From [Clostridium] clostridioforme AGR2157 (GTDB taxonomy: Bacteria > Bacillota > Clostridia > Lachnospirales > Lachnospiraceae): DNA of 44,951 bases. This document shows, piece after piece, positions 1-8,831 of the stretch. Below the pieces are notes generated by a model, which ran no database searches, was not told the origin of the DNA, and saw nothing but the letters and a program-made list of their open reading frames with translations. The number at the start of each line of letters is the position of its first letter. Positions within the stretch are counted from its first letter, which is position 1. The stretch covers positions 1 through 44,951 of the forward strand of contig NZ_AUJR01000041.1 of assembly GCF_000424325.1 (NCBI RefSeq). The letters run 5' to 3'. A program made the position numbers and the translations under genes.

Positions 1-318
1 AAGCTTTACTCCGTGACAGCGAATGTTTTATCGCCACTTTCACGTCCGTGAGACCTCCCCGGGTACTCACACGTTCTTTCCCACTTATACCTGCCCCGTT
101 TACTGCTGGCGTTCCGTGCAGTTATTGGACTTTAGTTTGTTAGGCAACCTCATCCACGCTTCACAGCCTATCCGGACAACTTTTACAGGCCAGTGGTTTG
201 CCTCCGGCTTCCTTCAGACCCCACCTCACGATGACGCCCTTGCCATTGGCTGCACCCTTCCCACTGCCGGGCGGGTCAGGGACTTTCACCCGTTAGAACG
301 TGCGCCCGCCGGGCGCAC
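1..318 (-). mobile_element. Group II intron, 5' end (domain I), runs off window start
   Basis: Read on the minus strand, the element begins at 318 with GTGCGCCC, the group II intron 5' consensus type (GUGCG), followed by a short GC-rich stem and then a GGGTGAAAGTCCC segment typical of the start of domain I. About 318 nt of structured, GC-rich, non-coding sequence follow and leave the window at base 1, so the catalytic domains and any reverse transcriptase lie outside. The 5' boundary sits five bases beyond a perfect 15-bp hairpin (323-360). Insertion just behind terminator-like hairpins is the known habit of bacterial class C introns; the class assignment here is inference. The open frame on the other strand (23-421) has no credible start or family and is taken as a shadow. 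Confidence 0.75.
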
Positions 319-322
319 CTAC

Positions 323-360
323 AACCATACAGGCGGGTATTTCTCCCCGCCTGTATGGTT
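323..360 (-). terminator. 15-bp perfect hairpin behind sugar-binding protein gene
   Basis: Arms 323-337 and 346-360 are perfectly complementary with an 8-nt loop. It lies 36 nt past the stop of the binding-protein gene. No clear T-run follows before the intron boundary at 318, so it is either a terminator whose T-tract was split by the intron or an intercistronic stabilising stem between a binding protein and transporter genes. Confidence 0.7.
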
Positions 361-396
361 CTCATCTTTTCCGGCCTGTTTCACCGGTCCATCTGA

Positions 397-1572
397 TTAC
401 TTTAACTGGTCTTCCGTGTAATAACCGGAATCAATCAGCATTTCTTTGTAATTATCGATTGTGACAACCACCGGCTCGCAGAGATATGTGGGGATTACGC
501 CTGTGCCGTTGTCATAAGACTTGGTATCGTTTACTTCTGCCTCTCCGCCCTGCATAACGGCGTCCACCATCTTAACTACCTGTGAGGCCAGGGTACGTGT
601 ATCCTTGAATACGGACATTGCCTGCTTGCCTGCAATCAGGTTCTTCACATTGGCGATATCACAGTCCTGACCGGTGATGATGGGATATTCGCCGGTATAG
701 GAGGATGCAAGGGCATTCTCAACACCCAGTGCGGTGGAGTCGTTGGAGCAGAGCACTGCGTTTAAAACGGTACCGTCGGAGTAATTTCCTGCGATGATGG
801 TATCCATTCTGTTCTGTGCCTTCTCTGAATCCCAGTTAGCGGTTGCCACCTGCTCAAATGTGGTCTGGCCGGACTTTACAACCAGCTTTCCGCTGTCAAT
901 GTATGGCTGAAGCACGTCCATGGCTCCGCCGAAGAAGAAGTTGCAGTTATTGTCAGCCGGGTCGCCGGTGAACATCTCGATGTTAAATGGTCCGTCGTTC
1001 TCCTCTAATCCAAGGGCCTCTACCAGATATTCGCCCTGCTTCTGTCCTACCATGTAGTTGTCAAAGGTTGCGTAGTATGTAACAGCGTCAGAGTTCATCA
1101 GAAGTCTGTCATAAGAAATAACAGGTATGCCTGCTTCCTTTGCCTGTCCCAGAGGCTCGCCCAGAGAGCTTCCGTCGATGGATGCGATTACCAGCATCTC
1201 ACAGCCGTTGGAAATCATGTTCTCCACCTGGGATACCTGAGTCTGTACATCGTTGCTGGCGTACTGAAGGTCTACCTCATATCCGGCTGCCTCCAGCTCT
1301 GCCTTCATGTTGCTTCCGTCCTGGTTCCATCTCTGCAGGTCCTTGGTTGGCATTGCCACGCCAATCAGGTGCTTTTCGCCGGATGCAGCCCCGTCCTTTG
1401 CTGCTTCTGTCTCAGTCTTGGTATCCTCTGCTTTGGCGTCCTCTGCCTTTGCATCGGCCTGCGCCTCTGTATTTGCCTCTGAAGCAGGAGCGGCTCCCTC
1501 CTTGCTTCCGCATGCCATTAGGCTGCCTGCCATGGCTAATGTAAGCATGGTCACTAACAATTTCTTTTTCAT
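397..1572 (-). CDS. Sugar ABC transporter substrate-binding lipoprotein (ChvE/XylF type)
   Basis: Extracellular sugar-capturing protein of an ABC importer, 391 aa. The start at 1572 is chosen because it gives a lipoprotein signal (Lys-rich n-region, hydrophobic core, lipobox LMAC with Cys at about residue 21) and has an AGGAGGA site just upstream; the longer frame to 1653 adds no signal. A Thr/Glu/Ala/Lys-rich linker (about 25-60) precedes a periplasmic-binding fold (Peripla_BP_4) with the family pattern VAMPTKDLQRW, ISYDRL and CSNDSTALG. No ATPase or permease gene is in the window; in this family they usually follow the binding protein, where the group II intron now sits. Sugar specificity cannot be read; ChvE/XylF relatives bind xylose, glucose, galactose or arabinose. 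A terminator separates it from the upstream operon, so it likely has its own promoter. Confidence 0.9.
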   Translation of the reverse strand: MKKKLLVTMLTLAMAGSLMACGSKEGAAPASEANTEAQADAKAEDAKAEDTKTETEAAKDGAASGEKHLIGVAMPTKDLQRWNQDGSNMKAELEAAGYEVDLQYASNDVQTQVSQVENMISNGCEMLVIASIDGSSLGEPLGQAKEAGIPVISYDRLLMNSDAVTYYATFDNYMVGQKQGEYLVEALGLEENDGPFNIEMFTGDPADNNCNFFFGGAMDVLQPYIDSGKLVVKSGQTTFEQVATANWDSEKAQNRMDTIIAGNYSDGTVLNAVLCSNDSTALGVENALASSYTGEYPIITGQDCDIANVKNLIAGKQAMSVFKDTRTLASQVVKMVDAVMQGGEAEVNDTKSYDNGTGVIPTYLCEPVVVTIDNYKEMLIDSGYYTEDQLK

Positions 1573-1668
1573 ATTGTAAATCCTCCTCCAAATGTTTTTG
1601 ATGGTTTCAATATACCACAGCCTGCTCTGGACTTGCTTGGCACCCATCTGCACACTTTTAAGAGGTTT

Positions 1669-1701
1669 AAAAAAATGCCCTGTGCTCTACAGGACATTTT
1701 T
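1669..1701 (-). terminator. Rho-independent terminator
   Basis: Arms 1671-1683 and 1689-1701 pair over 13 bp with one G-T pair and a 5-nt loop, and a run of T follows on the minus strand. It ends the transcript of the 1792-2853 binding-protein gene. Confidence 0.8.
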
Positions 1702-1791
1702 GCTGAGTTTGTATTATTTTTAGTTAAAAATGTGCTAGCTGCAATCCTTTTCTTACCTTGTATTTTAGGCTGTATCTTACTGACAGAAAAA

Positions 1792-2853
1792 TCAGTTTAC
1801 ATTCAGATACACATCCTCCTTGGCGTGGAACCCGCCCTTAATGATGACCTCGTCCATATTTTCCTTGGTGACGGCAATGGGCTGCAGCTCCAGATAGGGC
1901 ACATTATAGGTGCCGTCATAAGCAGTGTCCTGCACCTCCCCGATTTCCTCCCCCAGTCCCAGGAGCACCGCGCATTTGGCAGCCATGCCGGCCTCCTGTT
2001 CCACAGATTTAAAGGCCGTCATTTCCTGGGTTCCCTCCACAATGCGCTGACAGGCTGCCAGGTCGCCGTCCTGACCGGTCACGCACACCTTTCCGGCCAG
2101 CCGTTCCTCGGACAAGGCCCGGAATGCCTGGCTGGCCAGATCATCGTTTCCGCAGATGATTCCCTTTACATTGTGGCCCTGTTTTAATCCTTCCTTGGTA
2201 TAGGTATAGGCGTTCTCTGCAATCCAGCCAGGGCAGTTGGACTCATAGACCACATTGAGATTGCTGCCGGCCAGGGTCTCGTCGATGCCTTCGCGGATGA
2301 GCCTTACATTGTTATCGGTTAGCGGCCCCTGAATCAGGAAGATATCGCCTCCGTCCGGAATGTTTTCCAGCATGCTCTCAGCCATCAGCCTGCCCACCTC
2401 GGTGTTGTCAAAAGATATGTACAGGTCGCATCCGGCATTCAGTATGAGCCGGTCATAGGAAACCGTCTTGATTCCCGCTTCCCTGGCTTTAATCATCACG
2501 TCTGTCAGCGCTTCACAGTCCCCTGCCACTACCACGATGACGTCCGCCTGCTTCTTGATGAAATACTCAATCTGGGAAATCTGTTCCTTCACATCCCCGT
2601 TGGCATTCTGTACATTAACCTCCGCCCCCAGCTCCTTTGCCGCGGACACGAACACATCCCTCTCCCGCATCCATCGTTCTATTACAAAGGATTCAAAGCT
2701 CAGTCCAATCTGTACCCCCTGCTCCTCCTGCTCCACACTGCCCGCCGCCGCGTCCTCTGTCTTGGCGCAGCCCGAGGCCGCCAGGACTGTGAACAGTGCT
2801 GTAAGCAACATGCAGGCACTGCGCCCCGCGGTACTCCTTTTGCGTATACCCAT
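1792..2853 (-). CDS. Sugar-binding lipoprotein, second paralogue
   Basis: 353-aa substrate-binding lipoprotein of the same Peripla_BP_4 group as its neighbour at 397-1572. The start at 2853 gives a signal peptide ending in an AASGC lipobox (Cys about residue 28); the longer frame has an Arg-rich leader without signal character. Shared family pieces are KTVSYDRL, the hinge segment near FDNTEVGR and the CGNDDLASQ segment. It follows the response-regulator gene by 31 nt on the same strand and ends before a strong terminator, so it is the last gene of the sensor operon. Having no permease or ATPase partner nearby, it may feed a transporter elsewhere or act in sensing. Ligand unknown. Confidence 0.88.
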   Translation of the reverse strand: MGIRKRSTAGRSACMLLTALFTVLAASGCAKTEDAAAGSVEQEEQGVQIGLSFESFVIERWMRERDVFVSAAKELGAEVNVQNANGDVKEQISQIEYFIKKQADVIVVVAGDCEALTDVMIKAREAGIKTVSYDRLILNAGCDLYISFDNTEVGRLMAESMLENIPDGGDIFLIQGPLTDNNVRLIREGIDETLAGSNLNVVYESNCPGWIAENAYTYTKEGLKQGHNVKGIICGNDDLASQAFRALSEERLAGKVCVTGQDGDLAACQRIVEGTQEMTAFKSVEQEAGMAAKCAVLLGLGEEIGEVQDTAYDGTYNVPYLELQPIAVTKENMDEVIIKGGFHAKEDVYLNVN

Positions 2854-2884
2854 ATCGTTTCCCTGTCCTTTCCTTGTCCTTCTC

Positions 2885-4498
2885 TTAACCTTTGCCTGCC
2901 CCGTTCTCCATCCGTTCCCTGTACTCGCTGGGATTGACGCCCTCGTATTTCTTAAAAATACGGCTGAAATAATTCGGGTCGCTGTATCCAACCATGGCGC
3001 ATATCTGCTTAATGCTGTAATCCGGATTCCGGAGGCAGGCACAGGCCTGTCTCATCCTGGTCCGTGTCAGGTACTCGATGAAATTTTCCCCTGTTCCCTG
3101 TTTGAACAGCTTGCTGAAATAGTAAGGGCTTATATTCACCAACCTGGATATCTCGTCCAGGGAAATATCCTTCTGGTAATTTTCGTCAATGTATTTCCTC
3201 ACCGTATCCACCAGGTACTCCATCTCCTTCTTTTTCTCAGTTCCCGCGCATTTGCATATTTCCCTTGTCTTTTCCAGGAACCAGCGGCACAATTTGTCGC
3301 TGTCAGATGCCTCCTTTATCTCCCGGATATAACTGCCCCGGGGCTTCAGGCCGAACTCAGTGCCGTCCTTTGTGCATATCCGGTACTCCAGCTGCATGAT
3401 TAGCTCCAGCACCTTAGCCTCCATGTCCTCCCGGCAGACATACCTTCCCTGCATGCGTGAAAACAGTTCAGCCCCGCAGGCAGCGGCTCCCTCGCTGTCC
3501 GCCTTCAGCCCCCGCTCGTAATAACTGTATTCCAGCTCCTTTGGATATTCCCCGGTCACATCCTCCTGCCTGCTGGGGATATCCGTGATGTGGACCACAT
3601 GGCTGACGCTCTCCCGCAGGGCCCTCAGCGCCTCCCCGTATGACTCCTTTGCGTTTCCCAGAGTTTTTGTGCTTCCGATGCCGCTGCGGAAATCGCTGCC
3701 AATGTGTTCCTCCAGCTTCTGGAGCATGGTCCTGGTCCTGGTGATGACCTCCACCCGCTCTTCATATTTAAGCACCGGCTCAGAGGAAGGCACAAACAGT
3801 ACCACCCGGTTGCCCATGACAGGCCCGGTGATACAGGAAAAATAATCCTTCACGATTTCCCTCATGTCCTGGTAATACTTGTTGGCCTTTACGCTGGAAC
3901 CGATTGCATTGGTCAGCCTGCCGCTCTCATCCCTGTCTCCGAATTCCAGCACCAGGCAGAAACCGTAATTGTCCTTAATTCCCAGCAGTTCCTCGTAGCC
4001 GGAGCTGTCCGCTCCGCCGTCGTCCTGAAGCATGTTGTAGATAAACCCGCTCTCAATCATGGGCACCACGATTTCCAGCCTCTCCCTGATTTTAAGGTCG
4101 TCGCTCCGCTTCTGCCTGGCTTCCTCCACCCGCTGCATGGCTTTCATGCATACGTCCAGGATGATCTTTTTATTGGAAATGGGCTTGGTCAGATACTCCA
4201 TGACACCCAGGTTCACTGCCTCCTTTGCATAGGCGAATTTGTCGTAAGCCGTGATGATAATGACAATCATCTCCTTATTGACCTTCCTTATTTCCTGGAT
4301 GGCCTGGATTCCGCTGAGCCCCGGCATATGGATGTCCACAAACGCAATATCCGGGTGAAAGCTCTCTGCCATCTCCACCACAGCCCTGCCTGTCTTGACG
4401 CATCGTATATCGCATTCACTTCCAAAGCTGGTGGTAATGATATGCTTAAGGGACTCCAGCATGATTCCCTCATCATCTGCCAATAATATCCGAAACAT
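2885..4498 (-). CDS. YesN-type response regulator with AraC DNA-binding domain
   Basis: Cytoplasmic response regulator of 537 aa. An N-terminal receiver domain has acidic pocket D8/D9 and phospho-acceptor D55 (FVDIHMPG), with the conserved Lys in YLTKPIS near residue 107. A middle region of about 250 aa of the YesN kind follows, then a C-terminal AraC double helix-turn-helix (about 430-530, with the SPYYFSKLFK and GYSDPNYFSRIFKK signatures). The start at ATG 4498 is preferred over an in-frame TTG at 4504 because AAGGAGGAG sits at the right distance from it. The start lies 26 nt inside the end of the kinase gene, so the two are translationally coupled. It presumably activates the downstream sugar-binding genes. 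Confidence 0.93.
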   Translation of the reverse strand: MFRILLADDEGIMLESLKHIITTSFGSECDIRCVKTGRAVVEMAESFHPDIAFVDIHMPGLSGIQAIQEIRKVNKEMIVIIITAYDKFAYAKEAVNLGVMEYLTKPISNKKIILDVCMKAMQRVEEARQKRSDDLKIRERLEIVVPMIESGFIYNMLQDDGGADSSGYEELLGIKDNYGFCLVLEFGDRDESGRLTNAIGSSVKANKYYQDMREIVKDYFSCITGPVMGNRVVLFVPSSEPVLKYEERVEVITRTRTMLQKLEEHIGSDFRSGIGSTKTLGNAKESYGEALRALRESVSHVVHITDIPSRQEDVTGEYPKELEYSYYERGLKADSEGAAACGAELFSRMQGRYVCREDMEAKVLELIMQLEYRICTKDGTEFGLKPRGSYIREIKEASDSDKLCRWFLEKTREICKCAGTEKKKEMEYLVDTVRKYIDENYQKDISLDEISRLVNISPYYFSKLFKQGTGENFIEYLTRTRMRQACACLRNPDYSIKQICAMVGYSDPNYFSRIFKKYEGVNPSEYRERMENGAGKG

Positions 4499-5999
4499 TT
4501 CCAATCTCCTCCTTCACCGGAATATGGATAATGACCTCGGTCCCCATTCCGGGACCTTCGCTTACAATCTGAACCAGGCCCTTTTGCTGGTAATACAGTT
4601 CCAGACGGCTGACCACATTGTCCAGGCCGATCCCCGTGGAGTCGCCGTCGTCCGGTGTTTCCTGCTTCCTGCCCTCCATGACCTCAAGAATCCTCTCACG
4701 GCTCATGCCCTTTCCGTTATCCCGCACACTGATGCGGATGGAATCCCTGCATCCCTGAACCGTTAGAAGGATTGTCCCATTCTCCTCCATGCCGCGGATC
4801 CCATGTCTGACCGCATTCTCCACAATGGGCTGCAATATCATGCTGGGCATCTTCACATCCAATACCCGCTGGTCTACGGACTCTTTAAACTGTATGTCCC
4901 CTGCAAACCTCACATTCAGTATGTAGATATAATTTTCAGCCGCAGCCGTCTCATCCCCTACCGTGGCGTCCCCCAGCCCCTTCTTCACATTGTAGCGGAA
5001 GAACTCCGCCATCTTGTCCAGGAAAATACAGGTCTTTTCCGCGTCCTCCATCATGGCCAGCTGGGCCCCGGCATTGAGGGAATTAAACAGAAAATGGGGA
5101 TTAATCTGGGACTGCAGGTATTTGAGGCGCGCTTCCTTCAGGTGGTTTTCCATCAAGAGCTCCCGCTCCAAAAGCTCCTGCTCCTTCTCCGCCCCCTCCT
5201 TTACCTTAGCCACATATTCCTCCAGACTGCCTACCATCTGGTTGAAGGTCCTGGTGACAATGCCAATCTCGTCGTTGGAATCCGTATCCGGCATCTTTAC
5301 GTTAAAGTTACCCTGTCCCACCAGATTCGCGGTCCTTGCCAGACTGGTAAGGGGCGTTACCATATCCTTTACCAGCATCCTGAGCACCATAAGTCCTGCC
5401 AGCATGACAATCATCAGGATTACCATATTGAAAACCTCCATATAGCGAAGGGCTTCCCTCATGGTCTGGTAGCTGGCAGAGTTGTTTTTAAACTGGAACT
5501 CATTGAGCTCCGATATGCGCGTGTTGATGTACTGATACAGGGTAAGGGCTCTCTCATAGGCCTCCCTGTACCGCTCCACGTTCCGCCCCCGCTTGGCCTG
5601 CACCGCATCCTGGGTCACATCCAGATAGGATTCCGACATCATGCGGATGTTCTTTTCCAGGATTTTCCCCGGCTTGTCAACCGTCTTATCGTTCAGGCGT
5701 TCTAAAAATCCCCGGTATTCCTGCTGGCTTTTGTAGTAGCTCTCAAGGCTGTCCGAGCTCTTCACGGACACATAGTCCCCCATGTCCTTCTGCACATGCT
5801 CCAGGGCCTCCGACAGCCCGCTTAAGTTCACATTGCTGGCATATACCGTATCCATCTTGCCTGCTATCTTATTTACCTGGAGATAGATAAATATGTTGCT
5901 TATAAATAATGTCAGTATCATAAGAGTCACGGCCAGCAGTATTTTCTTCTCCAGGCTAAGATGGCCCCATATGTTCTTTCCCGGTCTCTCCATACGCAT
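4473..5999 (-). CDS. YesM-type sensor histidine kinase
   Basis: Membrane sensor kinase of 508 aa. Features in order: transmembrane helix about 18-38, extracellular helical region to about 185, second helix about 187-208, a HAMP-like linker, a coiled-coil stretch, then the His_kinase domain (phospho-acceptor in INPHFLFN) and an HATPase_c domain (RDNGKGM, and STGIGLDNV near the end). The start is either ATG 5999 or ATG 5993; neither has a strong ribosome site. The gene begins 21 nt after the membrane-anchored binding protein and overlaps the response regulator, forming a three-gene sensing unit. By analogy with the XylFII-LytS pairs of clostridia, the binding protein upstream may be its ligand-sensing subunit; that link is inference. 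Confidence 0.93.
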   Translation of the reverse strand: MRMERPGKNIWGHLSLEKKILLAVTLMILTLFISNIFIYLQVNKIAGKMDTVYASNVNLSGLSEALEHVQKDMGDYVSVKSSDSLESYYKSQQEYRGFLERLNDKTVDKPGKILEKNIRMMSESYLDVTQDAVQAKRGRNVERYREAYERALTLYQYINTRISELNEFQFKNNSASYQTMREALRYMEVFNMVILMIVMLAGLMVLRMLVKDMVTPLTSLARTANLVGQGNFNVKMPDTDSNDEIGIVTRTFNQMVGSLEEYVAKVKEGAEKEQELLERELLMENHLKEARLKYLQSQINPHFLFNSLNAGAQLAMMEDAEKTCIFLDKMAEFFRYNVKKGLGDATVGDETAAAENYIYILNVRFAGDIQFKESVDQRVLDVKMPSMILQPIVENAVRHGIRGMEENGTILLTVQGCRDSIRISVRDNGKGMSRERILEVMEGRKQETPDDGDSTGIGLDNVVSRLELYYQQKGLVQIVSEGPGMGTEVIIHIPVKEEIGNVSDIIGR

Positions 6000-6020
6000 C
6001 GCTCACTTTTCAGACAGGCT

Positions 6021-7022
6021 CTAATCCACATTTTCTTTCGTGACAAACTGCAAATCCACACTGTAATAGGAATTTGCATGCCCCTCCTGCAGATACTCCT
6101 CCAATGCCTGCACACAGTACCGCCCCATCTGCTCCGTATCGATGACAAGCGTTACCGGAATATTCCCCTTCCTGACAGCCTCCAGAAGCTGGTCCGACTT
6201 GTAATACCCCAGAAGCTGGAGCTCCCCCACCTTATTGTAGTCAATCATGGCCTGGTAGGCAGCCTCTGTATCCACGGCCTCGGTACACACCAGGACGTCC
6301 GGTATTCCCTCCTTGCGGAAGAATATGTTCCTGATGGTCTCGTCCGCATCCACCTTCCCGGTGGAGCGCATGGTCTCCTGTATGAGCCTGACCCTTCCCG
6401 ATGTGTCCGGGGAGGTCACCAGCAGGTTATTAATCTGTTCTGCAATCTGCACCTGACTGCTGTTATCCCTGTCGTGGAGCAGAAGCATCACCTCCACATC
6501 GTCCTTATCCGGCGGCACCAGCTTTAAAATCTGTTCCCCGTACTGCCGCCCCAGCTGGTAGTCGTTGACCCCCACAAAGCTTATGCGGCTGGTATCCGGA
6601 GCATCCTTGAGGACCGTGACCACAGGTATTCCCTCCTTACCAGCCTCATTAATCCGCTCATCTATCTTATGACCGCCCGTGTATTCCAGGATGATTCCGT
6701 CCACCCTGGAGGCAATGGCCATGTCCATGAGACTCTCTATCTCTATGGTGGAGGAGAGACTCTTGCCCATCAGCTCCACCAGGGCATTGTGCTCCCTGGC
6801 AGCCTCTCTGGTGCTCCCGTACACATCCTTCCAGAAAGGCATATCGGAATCCTCCACAATCATGACGTAATGGTAGCGGTATTCATTTCCATCCTCGCCG
6901 CCGTCCTCCCCCACCTGCTTTAAGACATTCTGGTAATAGGATCTGGTGACCAGCGTGAGGAACAGCACTACCAGTATTCCCGCAATTACAATTATCCGTT
7001 CCAAGCGTACCCGGTTTTTCAT
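6021..7022 (-). CDS. Membrane-anchored sugar-binding protein, probable sensor subunit
   Basis: 333 aa with one N-terminal transmembrane helix (about residues 9-27) and no lipobox, followed by a periplasmic-binding domain (Peripla_BP_4; EGIPVVTVLKDAP, SFVGVNDYQLGRQYG). It is the first gene of a run with a histidine kinase and a response regulator, spaced 21 nt from the kinase. Uncleaved, tethered binding proteins directly in front of YesM/LytS kinases are known as extracytoplasmic sensor subunits (XylFII with LytS for xylose in Clostridium beijerinckii). Here the role is inferred from position and anchoring; the ligand is unknown. Upstream is a 240-nt gap shared with a divergent small gene. 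Confidence 0.87.
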   Translation of the reverse strand: MKNRVRLERIIVIAGILVVLFLTLVTRSYYQNVLKQVGEDGGEDGNEYRYHYVMIVEDSDMPFWKDVYGSTREAAREHNALVELMGKSLSSTIEIESLMDMAIASRVDGIILEYTGGHKIDERINEAGKEGIPVVTVLKDAPDTSRISFVGVNDYQLGRQYGEQILKLVPPDKDDVEVMLLLHDRDNSSQVQIAEQINNLLVTSPDTSGRVRLIQETMRSTGKVDADETIRNIFFRKEGIPDVLVCTEAVDTEAAYQAMIDYNKVGELQLLGYYKSDQLLEAVRKGNIPVTLVIDTEQMGRYCVQALEEYLQEGHANSYYSVDLQFVTKENVD

Positions 7023-7262
7023 TGTTTTTTTGTGCCTGCCCTCTCAATCAGCCTCTTCTATTTTCCCCCAGCCACACATTATAATAAAATATCGGTATCC
7101 CTCTATTTTATAGCCGCCCCCAGTTCCTGTCAATCCGCCTTATCTTTTCACACTATCAAATCTCCCCCCGTCGTGCTATAATTAAATTATCACGTTCAGC
7201 CTGGGGCTTAGCCATAGAAGACCCGGCACACGGCAATGTAATGATATACGAGGGGGATGGTT

Positions 7263-7622
7263 ATGGTATTAAGATGTTTTTCGGCTCCGGATGAAAAGTT
7301 AAATCTCAGCTTTTATCCCTGCAGCTTTGACACTGGCCTGGGAGACCACTATACATACTGTAAGGAACCACTGTGCATTTATAAGACAGACTATACAAAA
7401 CTCCTGCTATCCTACCTGGAATCAGAATTCCCGGAATTTGACGTCTGTTGGGATAACCGCATACCTGCCGGGACCTGGAATATCATAATAGAGAAAATCG
7501 AAAATGACATGAGCCACATCCATTTCGACGATACTGTCTTTGACTTTTACAGCCGATTCATCGGCTGGATTGCAGATGCATTGGAGCAGGAGGATATAAT
7601 TATAGTGGAAGGGAACCAGTAA
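7263..7622 (+). CDS. Hypothetical protein, 119 aa
   Basis: A small acidic protein that I do not recognise. There is no signal peptide or transmembrane segment; aromatic and acidic residues are frequent (FYSRFIGWIADALEQEDI near the end). The start at ATG 7263 is chosen over 7257 because GAGGGGG ends directly against the first ATG and sits about six bases from the second. A TATAAT-like element lies at 7176-7181. It is divergent from the sensor operon and stands alone, followed by acetyltransferase debris on the other strand. It may be cytoplasmic; no function is proposed. Confidence 0.6.
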   Translation: MVLRCFSAPDEKLNLSFYPCSFDTGLGDHYTYCKEPLCIYKTDYTKLLLSYLESEFPEFDVCWDNRIPAGTWNIIIEKIENDMSHIHFDDTVFDFYSRFIGWIADALEQEDIIIVEGNQ

Positions 7623-7733
7623 GAAAGCGGCTGTAACTCACTTTTAAATGACAGCAGAAAAATGGTTTCATAGGGAGCCTTTGCCATATCTGCCAGCCGT
7701 ACCAAAAAACTGTAAAATATATTTTCATAATTC

Positions 7734-8084
7734 TTACAAAACATGATAGTGGGGAATGATGTCCTCATAATGCCCATCCTTCATCAGGAATCCTCCCGGT
7801 ATCACCCCCAGCTGCGTAAACCCAAGCTTTTCATACAGATGCAGCGCCGAAGCATTGCTCCTAACCACCGCGTTAAACTGCAGGATTCCAAATCCCAGCT
7901 CTTTTCCCTTTGCCATACAATGCTTCACCAGAGTCTCACCGATATGATGTCCCCGCAAATCAGCTCTTACCGCATAGCTTGCATTGCAGATATGGTCACA
8001 GCGCGCCTTAAGAAAATCAAGCCCCCCGCTTATATTACACACTTCATGGAATACCGGCATCCCCGAGTGGAAATTATTCTTCAT
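7734..8084 (-). pseudogene. GNAT acetyltransferase, C-terminal remnant
   Basis: From about residue 33 the reading frame matches the C-terminal two thirds of a GNAT N-acetyltransferase: DLRGHHIGETLV is the acetyl-CoA binding motif A, and LHLYEKLGFTQLG is motif B. Intact relatives are about 165 aa, so roughly the first 55 are missing. The ATG at 8084 directly abuts the stop of the amidohydrolase remnant and has no clear ribosome site, so the first 30 residues are probably junction sequence. Taken as a truncated gene. Confidence 0.7.
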
Positions 8085-8505
8085 TTAGTGATTCAGATAA
8101 GCATCCACAGATGCATTTGCCTTCTCGATGACAAGTGCTTCTTCTACACCGGTCAGCTGTCCTTCTTTTACAACGATCTTACCATTGACTACCGTGTAAT
8201 CTACACTGCCCTTCAATCCAACTGTACACAGCATGGATTTTACATCGTACTGGGCACCAACCAGTTCCAGTCGGTTTAAATCAATCATAAAGAAATCTGC
8301 TGCCATTCCCTCTGCAATCTGTCCCAGTTCTTTTCTTCCCAGAATTGATGCACTTCCTCTGGTATCCATTTTCAGGAAATCATAACCGTTAGGTGCTTTC
8401 TGACTCCAATTCAAACGATGAAGCAGATAAGCCACACGCATTTCCTCTAACAGATTGGAACCATCGTTACTATTTTACATTCTTAACCAGCAAAGTTCCC
8501 TTCAT
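8085..8505 (-). pseudogene. Amidohydrolase (deaminase type) with large internal deletion
   Basis: ATG 8505 has a good ribosome site (AAGGGGAT) and starts with MKGTLLVKNV, the usual opening of SsnA/8-oxoguanine-deaminase-like amidohydrolases. After about a dozen residues the frame is broken, and the sequence resumes near the C-terminus with DGSNLLEEMRVAYLLHRL, then GRKELGQIAEGMAADFF to the end. Intact relatives are about 450 aa, so some 300 residues, including all metal ligands of the barrel, are gone. Only the terminal beta-sandwich and tail remain. Cannot be catalytic. Confidence 0.7.
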
Positions 8506-8830
8506 TTTTTATCCCCTTCTGCATAATACCGTTTCATAGTATCCACTATATTTCTGGTGTACTGCTTGCAGTTTAAGGTAATCACGAAGACGCCTGCTGC
8601 ATTTTCGGCAATTCATATAACATGTGAGTCCAGCTACGTTTTAAACAGCTATATAGATATATTTTTGTCAATCTGCTTTGTCCTTTCGGATCATCATCCG
8701 CATTGCTTCTATATCGGTCTCAATGGCTCGCTGCTCCCAGCCAGTCGGGTAGTCCTCGGCATCGTTGGAATATGTCAAAATGTTCTGCAATCAAAGATGC
8801 ACGTTCCACACTGCCCGGAAGCTACATATT
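8506..8830 (-). other. Decayed coding sequence between two remnants
   Basis: No intact gene. Minus-strand translation shows two short open pieces: one ending at the stop 8668-8670 (contains YSNDAEDYPTGWEQRAIETD), and one running into the amidohydrolase start (contains GVFVITLNCKQYTRN, ending AEGDKK). Both read like C-terminal tails of lost genes in a nucleoside/purine utilisation run, but I cannot assign families. Confidence 0.4.
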
Positions 8831-8831
8831 T

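Noticed and set aside
23-421. 132-codon open frame on the plus strand
   Set aside because: It lies antisense over intron domain I and the hairpin, has no ribosome site, and its translation resembles no family; the intron explains the region.
1633-2187. 184-codon plus-strand frame
   Set aside because: Begins near a terminator and runs antisense through the second binding protein; no supporting features.
2468-3403. Long plus-strand frame over binding protein and regulator
   Set aside because: Shadow of two clearly recognised genes on the other strand.
7172-7194. Inverted repeat CGTG...CACG in the gap before 7263
   Set aside because: The arms align only partly and out of register when complemented; no basis to call an operator.
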